Shown: positions 7,436 to 15,343 of the stretch, piece after piece
Layout: each line of letters opens with the position of its first letter
Position numbering within the stretch: the stretch's first letter is position 1
NCBI GenBank assembly: GCA_010909725.1
Contig: JAACMV010000011.1
Span: 62,001 to 126,000 of the forward strand
Origin: Picochlorum sp. 'celeri'
Lineage: Eukaryota; Chlorophyta; Trebouxiophyceae
Reading direction: 5' to 3'
Length of the DNA: 64,000 bases
Translations under genes and position numbers: made by a program
The notes under the pieces: model-generated
What the model saw: the letters and a program-made list of their open reading frames with translations, nothing else
Databases searched by the model: none
Told to the model about the DNA's origin: nothing

Positions 7436-10400
7436 ATGAGCCTCAACGAGAGAATGAGCAGGTGCAGGGAGGTCGCTGGGAAAATAGAGACCCTCGTTGG
7501 ACAACCATTGCCAGATACTCTGGCATGTATTCGTGGGTGCATTGCTGACGTGTCAATCACATCGAGAGCGGCAATCTATAGTTTATTTGAAGAGGATGCT
7601 TTGTTGGAAGTTCCAGCAGAGTTGAGGAACGTGTCGTGGCAAGATGATGCAGAGTTTGTGGCGGGGTCAACTCGAAGAGCAGCGGAGAACTTGCCTGACA
7701 AGGGCATCCATGCCATTCCAACCCTGTTGGCAGTGCTATTTCACTACGACTTTCATCAAACGTGGAACAAAGGTGAATTCGAGAGGGCTGTGGCATCCGG
7801 CCGTCGGGCATTGTATGGGTACATCCAACAGCTCATCAGGAGCCATGGCATGGCTGGCGCAGGCTCGCGCAATTGGTCTCTGGCCATCCGAGACGACTGT
7901 AAACCACTGGCCCCTCATCTCAGAGCCATCTTCCAGAGTAAAGAGGCTGCTGTCCTGGTATACTCGAACGAGGATGAAAGGATCGACTTGCGATTTGGAC
8001 TGGAAGACGTGCTGGCGACGTACCTCACGAAGGGCAAACTGATTTGGTCTGTGGATCACAGGTACAACGCCTTTTGGTGCAGTCACGTCGTGGCGTGGGT
8101 GCGAGAATCTTTTTCGATTATAGAAGACTTTTGCGCGGGAGTGTCGCGGGATGACATTGTCTATGCTGGCGAGGGAATTTTGAGTACCAATCGACTGATT
8201 GTCTGGGCCTCTGGACGAATGTGTACCACGGCAAGATGCGCCGGATTGTTGACAAAAGTGAGCGAAAGCGGTATGATTTGCCCATGTGTAATGGATGTCG
8301 ACACGAAAGAGCCCTGCAAGGTGCGCATTCACCAGGCAGTGGGCATGATCAAATATGGTGTGAACAGGAAGACATTGGCGAGCGAATGGTACGAACGAGA
8401 GGGCATCACGTTGGATCATATGGCAAGGGACACTGCATACTTTGGCATCTTTCAATTGATGGCAGCAACATGGGAAGAGCAGTGCCTCAATAAGACCTGT
8501 CTGCAGGACATTGCCCCTGAGAAATTCCAGCCACTTGAGGCGCTGCAGCACGACGCAGATACCAAAGCTGCCATCCTGGAGAATGGCGAAAAGGGGTGGA
8601 AACAATGCAGAGTACGGGTGGATTCGTATGCAAGTGCAGATCTTGCCGAATGCCGCAGAAACAAAGAGACGGTGGTGACAGGCTTGTGTGAGTGTCACGA
8701 GCCACTGATGTACCATCCGACCTTTCATTGTCTCAGACTAGAGGTGAGGGAGTCGAGTTACAGATATTTGAACGTCAGGAATCTGTCAAGACTGTGCTTT
8801 CCGGAAAGATCGTCGTATTTTGTACGAACCCCATCAGTGTTTGGATATCCCATTCATCACCTCGTGCACGACACCATGTGTGACGATGATTCAGTAACCT
8901 TGGTCGGTCAGGGAACTGATGGAAAATATCACATATATGTAGTTGATCACGTGCAGAATGATCCGACAGATGCGAGCCTCGTGCAAATGCTGACAATGTC
9001 TGAGAACACAGCCAAAGATGTTGGCCTGCCAGTGAAAGCTCGTCTTCTGCTGCCAGGCTGTGATGATGGCGGCCTTTCCGAAAACCGAAGATACATCGAC
9101 GTTTCTGAAGGAGATAAAACATCGATGGCATTAAAGATTCAAGAGCACTTCAAATCGCCAGGCTTTGAGGGGGATATGATTGCAGAAAGGATTTGCAGCC
9201 TGAGTGTTAAAACAATAGTCTGCTGCTGGTTTGGAAACAGACGAGGAGTCCATAGGGATTACAACAAACATGTTATTGTCGACGAAGCAGAAAGTCTTGA
9301 ATCGTACACAAAATGTCGGGAATGTATTTACAAGATCTGGCACACTTCAGTAGAATCCAATAATGCCACCGAATATATCACGAGCCAGGCACAGATGAAG
9401 GCACGCATACTGCATATTACAGGCGCCCCAGGCATACCAGATCATTTTTTCGAGAGTGCGTGGATCTTCAATGCACATCCCAAATATAGGCGTGAGGTTT
9501 TCAAAACTTTGGGGAATGGGGCTGTGGTTGATGTGACACTCATCTTTGATGCCTCCCCAGACCGAGCATTCACCGAGTATACCATCAAGGATCTGATAGA
9601 CAATGAGTCAGGCACAGTCTCTGGATATATTGGGGTGGTAAACTTTGTCTTGTCTCGACCAACACCCATGGAAGGCACCTGGATGAAGAACAAACATGCA
9701 TGGTATTTGGAAATCCACAAAGCACTCGATGTCAAAGGAGACGAGAATACAAAAAAGAAGTACTTGTTCAACAGGTTTGAGATCACCAACAAGGCCGTAG
9801 ACATTGCTCGCCTGCGAACCAGAAAGACGTACACTGTCCAGTTCCCAGAAAAGCCACATCTCAACAGTGGTACATGTGACAGAAAGGAAATGGAAGAGGT
9901 CCTTCGAAAGACTGTTCACAATGAGATCACGTACGACATGATTGTCAGTCTTGTGAATCAAGGTAGCGAGGCAAAAGTGAGAGAGGACATTCGCAAGGCA
10001 TTCACTCAGTCAAGAGTGACTATTGGGGGGTTTCAAAGAAAAAAGGCGTCAAACAATACGACAAAGGAATGGAGATATCCTTCATATTTCGTCATGTCGA
10101 AACAATGGTGTGAGGAACATCAGTCTAGCTTTGAGATAATGCAGCAAGATGTAGCGATAGAGAAGGCGAACAGCTCCGCATTAGCTGTCGATAGCGTCAA
10201 AGAGGGACTTCGATCTGGTGACTTCAAAATGCTCCATTTTCGTAGCGGCAAAGAGCGAAACAAATTTTTGGATGACTACTTCCCAGATCTCACTCGTTGG
10301 TTCTCCACGTCTGCTAGGCTTGTGAGGGAAACAACCAACTCATATCTTCTCAGTGATGATATGAAAGACTGTCCTGTCAAATGCTTCATCTCTGGGCACG

Positions 10401-10918
10401 ACAAACCAGAAAGGCCTGACGTGATCATCAAATCGCGTGCATTTGTCGTCAAGTATCAAGCAAATAGTCAGGAGGTTTTCAAGGAGGCCATAAAGATTTT
10501 CTTGAAGGAAAAAGTCTCCGAGGAGGAGAGCCTGGTGTCATCATCACCATCACCAGTGTTGGAGGTTTTGCGTGACAGCAGGTGGGTAACACGCATATAT
10601 CCTAAAAATAAGAACAACAACAATAAATCAAACGACCCACGAAATCTAAACTGTAAGGCCATGATGAAGTCTCTCTCTCTCGTGCCGGTGGACAGGATAA
10701 CGTCAAAAACTTTTCATATCAGTGGAAAGCCATGGTACGACCCATCCCATGAGAATGAGGAGGGTGTACCATTTGTGTTTAGACGTGTTGAGGGCCCTGA
10801 GGAAGCATGCAATGATCCTAATGCGAAGAAGAGTTATAATCTCCAAAACAAGAATCTCAGCAAGGGCGAAGAAGAAGAATTCGAGTGCTATTTTGTTCTG
10901 GTGGCACAAAAGATTTGA
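7436..10918 (+). CDS. Large orphan protein (1160 aa), no recognised domain
   Basis: An uninterrupted 1160-codon frame starting at ATG. I recognise no family. It is mostly soluble in character, with no clear signal peptide or membrane helix. A Cys/His-rich stretch lies around residues 260-300 (CTTARCAGLL, ICPCVMDVD, CKVRIH) and another near 420-445 (GLCECHEP, HPTFHCLRLEV). A CCWFGNRRG segment is near 600, and the C-terminal third is Lys/Glu-rich ending EEEEFECYFVLVAQKI. I saw no reverse transcriptase, integrase, transposase DDE, helicase P-loop or kinase motif. A frame this long without stops is strong evidence for selection. The gene lies in a gene-poor segment bounded by two inverted tRNA-Glu genes, which suggests an acquired or lineage-specific element. 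Confidence 0.75.
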   Translation: MSLNERMSRCREVAGKIETLVGQPLPDTLACIRGCIADVSITSRAAIYSLFEEDALLEVPAELRNVSWQDDAEFVAGSTRRAAENLPDKGIHAIPTLLAVLFHYDFHQTWNKGEFERAVASGRRALYGYIQQLIRSHGMAGAGSRNWSLAIRDDCKPLAPHLRAIFQSKEAAVLVYSNEDERIDLRFGLEDVLATYLTKGKLIWSVDHRYNAFWCSHVVAWVRESFSIIEDFCAGVSRDDIVYAGEGILSTNRLIVWASGRMCTTARCAGLLTKVSESGMICPCVMDVDTKEPCKVRIHQAVGMIKYGVNRKTLASEWYEREGITLDHMARDTAYFGIFQLMAATWEEQCLNKTCLQDIAPEKFQPLEALQHDADTKAAILENGEKGWKQCRVRVDSYASADLAECRRNKETVVTGLCECHEPLMYHPTFHCLRLEVRESSYRYLNVRNLSRLCFPERSSYFVRTPSVFGYPIHHLVHDTMCDDDSVTLVGQGTDGKYHIYVVDHVQNDPTDASLVQMLTMSENTAKDVGLPVKARLLLPGCDDGGLSENRRYIDVSEGDKTSMALKIQEHFKSPGFEGDMIAERICSLSVKTIVCCWFGNRRGVHRDYNKHVIVDEAESLESYTKCRECIYKIWHTSVESNNATEYITSQAQMKARILHITGAPGIPDHFFESAWIFNAHPKYRREVFKTLGNGAVVDVTLIFDASPDRAFTEYTIKDLIDNESGTVSGYIGVVNFVLSRPTPMEGTWMKNKHAWYLEIHKALDVKGDENTKKKYLFNRFEITNKAVDIARLRTRKTYTVQFPEKPHLNSGTCDRKEMEEVLRKTVHNEITYDMIVSLVNQGSEAKVREDIRKAFTQSRVTIGGFQRKKASNNTTKEWRYPSYFVMSKQWCEEHQSSFEIMQQDVAIEKANSSALAVDSVKEGLRSGDFKMLHFRSGKERNKFLDDYFPDLTRWFSTSARLVRETTNSYLLSDDMKDCPVKCFISGHDKPERPDVIIKSRAFVVKYQANSQEVFKEAIKIFLKEKVSEEESLVSSSPSPVLEVLRDSRWVTRIYPKNKNNNNKSNDPRNLNCKAMMKSLSLVPVDRITSKTFHISGKPWYDPSHENEEGVPFVFRRVEGPEEACNDPNAKKSYNLQNKNLSKGEEEEFECYFVLVAQKI

Positions 10919-11545
10919 TATCATTACACGTACATATAGGGCCGTACATATAGTGCATCCTAGTAGCTCCTGCTAAACATTTCAACGTGCGTAACAAATA
11001 TTCTCATCAAATAATCGAAAATATTCCTATCCAGTCACCACGTTTAAAAGAGTAACTTTGTAAAGTTTCAAAGTTTGGCCGACCACGATGCATCGTGACC
11101 GAATTTGAGCCTGAAACTCAACCAATCATCTCATTTAAACGAGATCCTTTACACGTATCACCCGTTTTTGGTCTAATTCTGTGTGGATAATGGTGCAACG
11201 ACCACACATCATACGTGTAACCTCGACCCTATGTCCTCCCACAGATGGTACGCGGATGAAGTATGAAGCAGCATTTAATATCTGTATTGAATAGAGAAAG
11301 TTGCCGTAGTGACCAAAAAACATACGAGTCGGTTTTGAAGTGTCTTGCATTCCGCAGACGTACTCGATGCTCAGACTGCTCGATAGGGCATCACGTCTGC
11401 GTAACCTTTTGGGAACAGTGTAGACGAGATGGATCCGGAATAATAAACCTCCGGAGGTAGCTCCGTTAATGTAAAGTATTTACAAAATGTCAATCCCTGA
11501 GGTTTCTTAAAAAAGAAGAAATAGAAAAGTTCCTTAAAAAAATTT
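10919..11545. other. Intergenic region between orphan ORF and tRNA-Glu
   Basis: About 630 bases without a supportable gene. Contents include a short CCTCCGGAGG palindrome near 11450 and, at 11507-11545, the T/A-rich 3' flank of the minus-strand tRNA gene. That flank resembles the 3' flank of the left tRNA gene. A TTAAGGAACT motif lies on the minus strand at 11528-11537. Confidence 0.6.
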
Positions 11546-11616
11546 TCCATTGCGGGGAATCGAACCCCGGTCTCCTGGGTGAGAGCCAGGTATCCATACC
11601 ACTGGACCACAACGGA
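11546..11616 (-). tRNA. trnE-CTC: tRNA-Glu, anticodon CTC
   Basis: Read on the minus strand, the 71 bases start TCCGTTG and end CAATGGA. The D-arm is identical over GTGGTCCAGTGGTATGGATA to the other tRNA-Glu gene in the window. The anticodon stem CCTGG/CCAGG encloses CTCTCAC with anticodon CTC. The T-arm CGGGG-TTCGATT-CCCCG is intact. No intron and no encoded CCA. The downstream T run is a Pol III terminator. Together with the TTC isoacceptor it reads both glutamate codons. Confidence 0.95.
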
Positions 11617-11711
11617 CACCACGCAGCTTCCTGTAAGGCCGTGGTCATCATTCCGATGCGCTTCATCGAATTTCTTCGAGCCAGCTAAGGTCAAGAATGA
11701 TTTTGCAAGTT

Positions 11712-12248
11712 CTAATTAAGGAACTTTTTCTCTTTCTCCAGGCCACGCCCCCCAAACTCCAGCGCCACGCCGCCAAGATGCCCTCTCCTTCGGTCACCAT
11801 AGGCCTGCTCGAAAAACGCGTCGAGTGCCTCTTCCACCTCGTCCACCAATTCGACGAGCGCGTCCGCCCGGGCCAGCGTCTCGTCCGTCACGCGTGCCGC
11901 GTCGTCCCGGGCAACGCGCAGCAGCAACCCCTTGAGGTTGTCGTGCTCCGTGCACCCCGCCGCATCCACGAGCAGCTTTCTATAGTGGGCCACCGTGTCT
12001 GTCGGCCTCCTCCGCAACAGTTGCAACTTTTCCACCGTCTTCTCCAGGGCAGCCCTGGAGGTTGATGCAGTATCATCATCATCATTACTGTGTACCAATA
12101 AAACCCTATTCAACCGACCCCGAATATCACGTTCTTGGTCGGCACCGACTGCAATGCCATGCTTTCTCTGAAAGCCAACCTTTGCGATATCCGTTCTCAG
12201 CAGCAGGCACAATTCTTCTTCTTCTTCTTCTTCTTCTTCTTTATTCAT
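11712..12248 (-). CDS. Hypothetical protein, Leu/Asp-rich helical
   Basis: Unrecognised 178-residue protein from an ATG. It opens with MNKEEEEEEEEE, encoded by a GAA/TTC triplet run. The body is helical and charged, with leucines at heptad-like spacing (SRAALEKTVEKLQLLRRR and VELVDEVEEALDAFFEQA), suggesting a coiled coil or helical bundle. No signal peptide or membrane segment. It is transcribed divergently from the TBCC gene (177 bp apart) and ends 95 bp from the tRNA-Glu gene. The frame is plausible because the composition is balanced and hydrophobic residues are periodic, but no function can be offered. Confidence 0.5.
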   Translation of the reverse strand: MNKEEEEEEEEELCLLLRTDIAKVGFQRKHGIAVGADQERDIRGRLNRVLLVHSNDDDDTASTSRAALEKTVEKLQLLRRRPTDTVAHYRKLLVDAAGCTEHDNLKGLLLRVARDDAARVTDETLARADALVELVDEVEEALDAFFEQAYGDRRRGHLGGVALEFGGRGLEKEKKFLN

Positions 12249-12425
12249 TATCCATCTTTTTTTTTTTTTTAATCATCCACTGCCGATCGAGGGATCGATC
12301 GGGAGTCAACTCGGGGCGGGCGCCTTGAGGCGATTCGACCATCCACCTCTCTATGGCACGCGTGTTGCCCCGATATTATATACACAAGAAAGAAATAATA
12401 CATTTGTAATAATAACAATAATGCC

Positions 12426-13220
12426 ATGCACGAAAACCAGACGGCGCAGCCTGTCCCCCTCCTCCTCCTCCAGAAGCTCAAGTCGCAAGAAGAGGACATT
12501 GCCAACGCCCTCTCGCGGCTGTCTGACGGCAACGATAATGATGGTGTTACTGCCGCCGTCCAGCGACTGATTGATGTGTATGAGCGCACGATAGCAGAGG
12601 ATGCGTCTCACGCGCTGCCAGCGTACGACGTGAGGCAGGCGGTGGAGAGGTGCAAACAGTTTCGTGCCAGGGTGGTTTCCATCAAGAAGGGGTCTGGTGG
12701 TGGTGGCAGTGTACGCCGTCGACGCTTTCGCTACGGCCTTGGCGATAATAACAATAATAATGGTGGTAGCAGTAGTAGCAATAAAAAAAAAGAAGCAGAA
12801 GCAGAAGGACGCGAGAACATTGTAGAGGAGGAGGAGGAGATGCAGAGCCAGGAGAGGAACGGCCACCACCACATGGTGGTGGTACGGGGCGTACGGCATT
12901 GCACCCTATACCCTTCGGTCGCATGCGGCGGGAGAGAATCAGAAAAAGTGGCAGTCGTGTACGTCGACAATGTGCACGACTGCGAGATGTTCCTCCCCGG
13001 AGAGGGACGACATTCCCACCACCAGGTGCGGATCCACAATTCCAGCAACTGCACATTCCACATTGCTGGCCCAGACCGTAGCAGCATCATACTGGAGGGA
13101 TGCACGGGGCTCGTCTTCCGTGTTTCCTCCCCCGAGGAAACACGGATTCTTGTTGAGGACTTTGGGTGGCTCAGGAGGGATGCGCCATCACCCAATTTTA
13201 CTATTACACATGCTGAATAA
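12426..13220 (+). CDS. TBCC: Tubulin-binding cofactor C-like protein (TBCC domain)
   Basis: TBCC stimulates GTP hydrolysis by beta-tubulin in the TBCD/TBCE complex, the last step of alpha/beta-tubulin heterodimer folding. The 264-residue protein has an N-terminal helical domain (about residues 10-85), a low-complexity linker rich in Gly, Asn, Ser and Glu (90-140), and a C-terminal beta-helical C-CAP/TBCC domain (145-255). That domain contains the turns VVVRGVRHCTLYP, QVRIHNSSNCTFHIAG and SIILEGCTGLVFRVS. I could not confirm the conserved catalytic Arg by eye; RIHNSS is the best candidate region. The 3' end overlaps the opposing PsuG coding sequence by 33 bp. Confidence 0.8.
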   Translation: MHENQTAQPVPLLLLQKLKSQEEDIANALSRLSDGNDNDGVTAAVQRLIDVYERTIAEDASHALPAYDVRQAVERCKQFRARVVSIKKGSGGGGSVRRRRFRYGLGDNNNNNGGSSSSNKKKEAEAEGRENIVEEEEEMQSQERNGHHHMVVVRGVRHCTLYPSVACGGRESEKVAVVYVDNVHDCEMFLPGEGRHSHHQVRIHNSSNCTFHIAGPDRSSIILEGCTGLVFRVSSPEETRILVEDFGWLRRDAPSPNFTITHAE

Positions 13221-14357
13221 TTCCAGAGCAATCTCTGCGCCCACCTGGGCATTATTTTTTACAAGCATCATGTTTACGAGCAATGATTCTCCCTGGGTCA
13301 GCTCTGCGACCCGCCGCAGGACGAAGGGGGTCTCCTCTGCACCCGTCTTGGCCTTCTCCTTGGCCTCCCGCAGCGCTCTCTCGATGGCTTCTTCGAAGCG
13401 GTGGCTCGACCGAGTCAGGGGAGGAGGTGGAACACCCACCACCATGCCGGATGACGCGCCCAGTGCGTCCAAAGAGCAGACCATGGTGCGAGCCACGTCT
13501 GCCGCAGAGTCAAACCGACAGGGAGCCTTCACGTTGCTCTTGGCCGTGTAAAATGCCGGAAACTCGTCCGTCTTGTACGCCGCAACACACACCCCTTGTG
13601 TCTCCAAGTACTCCATTGTTTTCGGTATGTCGAGAATCGACTTGGCGCCCGCACACACCACCGTCACGGGTGTCCTGCCCAACTCTGTCAGGTCTGCGGA
13701 CACATCCATCGTGTCAAGGAAACTCCTGTGCACTCCTCCGATGCCCCCCGTGACGAACACCCGAATGCCCACCAGGTGAGCAAGCAGCATGGTGCTCGCC
13801 ACCGTGGTTGCCCCATCCAGCCCCATGGCCATGGCGTGCGCCACGTCCCTCCGGGACAGCTTCTTCATCCTGGTGGCATCCTGGGCAATGTACCGCAGCT
13901 CGTCATCCGTCAAACCCACATGTATCTTGCCCTTTAATATACAAATAGTCGCCGGAACGGCACCGGCTCGTCGGATAATATCCTCCACCTCTTTTGCCGT
14001 CGAATAGTTCTGAGGCCATGGCATCCCATGGGATACAATGGTCGACTCCAGTGCCACGACCAGCGCTTTCGACGGCGCCTGCCGCACCTCTGGACTGTAA
14101 CAGACATCGTCGTTTCGGTCACCTCGCACGTGGTTGCCCACCACCCCGAGCCTCGTCCTCCACATTTTTTTCGGTGTCCTCTTGCGAGGCCAGTTGGGGA
14201 AAAGGACGACGTGACCGAGTTGCCCACCGCCAAAAGATGGTCTACCACCGAGGCCCTCCTTTGATGGGCTTTGAGAGAACAAAGCAATGAGACACGTTAC
14301 CCCCCCACCCTTCCCCACTTCCCACTCAAGCGACTTCACGATGACGCCGGTCCACAT
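13188..14357 (-). CDS. psuG: Pseudouridine-5'-phosphate glycosidase (PsuG family)
   Basis: Splits pseudouridine 5'-phosphate into uracil and ribose 5-phosphate, the C-glycosidase step of pseudouridine breakdown. After an N-terminal extension of about 100 residues (possible organelle targeting, not convincing as a signal), the conserved domain shows ALESTIVSHGMPWPQN, GAVPATICILKGKIHVGLTD, SRRDVAHAMAMGLDGATTVAS, FVTGGIGGVHR, VVCAGAKSILDIPKTMEYLETQGV, and a C-terminal NNAQVGAEIA. Length without the extension (about 290) matches the family. Many algae carry PsuG fused to, or beside, the pseudouridine kinase PsuK; no kinase is seen here. An internal ATG (MWRTRLG) is an alternative start. Start codons of this gene and PCO are 44 bp apart and divergent. 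Confidence 0.92.
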   Translation of the reverse strand: MWTGVIVKSLEWEVGKGGGVTCLIALFSQSPSKEGLGGRPSFGGGQLGHVVLFPNWPRKRTPKKMWRTRLGVVGNHVRGDRNDDVCYSPEVRQAPSKALVVALESTIVSHGMPWPQNYSTAKEVEDIIRRAGAVPATICILKGKIHVGLTDDELRYIAQDATRMKKLSRRDVAHAMAMGLDGATTVASTMLLAHLVGIRVFVTGGIGGVHRSFLDTMDVSADLTELGRTPVTVVCAGAKSILDIPKTMEYLETQGVCVAAYKTDEFPAFYTAKSNVKAPCRFDSAADVARTMVCSLDALGASSGMVVGVPPPPLTRSSHRFEEAIERALREAKEKAKTGAEETPFVLRRVAELTQGESLLVNMMLVKNNAQVGAEIALELFSMCNSKIG

Positions 14358-14401
14358 TATTAATTTTAATTATTTTTGTATATAGACAACACCAAAAGAG
14401 G
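14358..14401. promoter_or_regulatory. 44-bp divergent start-to-start interval (PsuG/PCO)
   Basis: Only 44 AT-rich bases separate the start codons of PsuG (minus) and the cysteine oxidase (plus). Either the interval is a very short bidirectional promoter, or one mRNA starts inside the other gene's N-terminal extension, which would favour the internal PsuG start. Confidence 0.4.
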
Positions 14402-15202
14402 ATGAGGACAGCTGCCACGAATGCCACAAACGCTTCACCAGCGTCGACTTCAACGCACGCGACACGAAAGCATAGCAGCAGCAGCAGCAGCAGCAGCACC
14501 TCGGGGCTGGTGCGTCTGTATAGCATCATTAGGGACAGAAAGAAGGTTGGGGTGTCGCCGCATGTGCTGGCAGAGCTGAGAGACGCGATGAAGGACGTCA
14601 CGCTGGAGGAGCTTGGGATTGAGCACTCGAGGCCACGCGGTGGTATGACGTATTTGCACATGTATGAGGATGAGCACGTGTCCATGGGAATATTCTGTCT
14701 CCCCGCTCAGAGTAGGATACCGCTGCACAACCATCCCGGGATGAGCGTGGTGTCAAAGGTTCTGTATGGCAAGCTCCACGTGCTGTCTTTTGACTGGGCC
14801 CAGTCTCCAGTCGCCGAGAGGCTGGCCACCTCCGTGTGCGACGACGTCGTGGGAGATGTGGACGATCCTGCTGTGCTGTTGCCGGAGAGTGGAGGCAATA
14901 TTCATCAGTTCACGGCGCTCACCGACTGTGCTGTTCTAGACCTGCTGTCCCCCCCCTACAGCACCCAGCACGGGAGGGACTGTACATACTACAAGATTGA
15001 AAAGGTCCTCCCCGATGGCCACGCCATCTTGGCAGAGTATGAACCTCCATCCAGTTTTTGCATTCAGTCAGAACCGTACACCGGGCTCCAGTTCGAGGAT
15101 GGTGATACTAATAACAATAATAACAACAAGGAAGTCAGTGGGGATTCGACCCACACAGTCACGTGCTGCGGCGATGACGACGAGGATATTCAATTTTCTT
15201 AA
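14402..15202 (+). CDS. PCO: Plant cysteine oxidase (PCO/ADO-type thiol dioxygenase)
   Basis: A cupin-fold non-haem iron dioxygenase that oxidises N-terminal cysteine, serving as an oxygen sensor in the Arg/Cys N-degron pathway of plants (cysteamine dioxygenase ADO is the animal relative). The 266-residue protein has a Ser/Thr-rich N-terminus, then the conserved MGIFCLPAQSRIPLHNHPGM with two iron-ligand histidines, VLYGKLHVLSFDW, and GGNIHQFTAL supplying the third histidine. The PPYSTQHGRDCTYY segment is also typical. The C-terminus is Asn/Asp-rich and variable. All three ligands are present, so it is probably active. Confidence 0.92.
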   Translation: MRTAATNATNASPASTSTHATRKHSSSSSSSSTSGLVRLYSIIRDRKKVGVSPHVLAELRDAMKDVTLEELGIEHSRPRGGMTYLHMYEDEHVSMGIFCLPAQSRIPLHNHPGMSVVSKVLYGKLHVLSFDWAQSPVAERLATSVCDDVVGDVDDPAVLLPESGGNIHQFTALTDCAVLDLLSPPYSTQHGRDCTYYKIEKVLPDGHAILAEYEPPSSFCIQSEPYTGLQFEDGDTNNNNNNKEVSGDSTHTVTCCGDDDEDIQFS

Positions 15203-15343
15203 TGTTGTACAGTAGTTCCGAATGATATAATATTTCAGCATAATAATACAAGTAAAAATATCTAGCACAAAGAACCTGACGCATAGTTGCGGACACACAC
15301 ATCGGTGGTCGGTCGGTTGGGATCCAGTTGCGCCACCAAAACC

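Noticed and set aside
7436..10918. Viral or transposon polymerase/integrase identity for the orphan ORF
   Set aside because: No polymerase, integrase, transposase or helicase motif could be found, so no such name is given.
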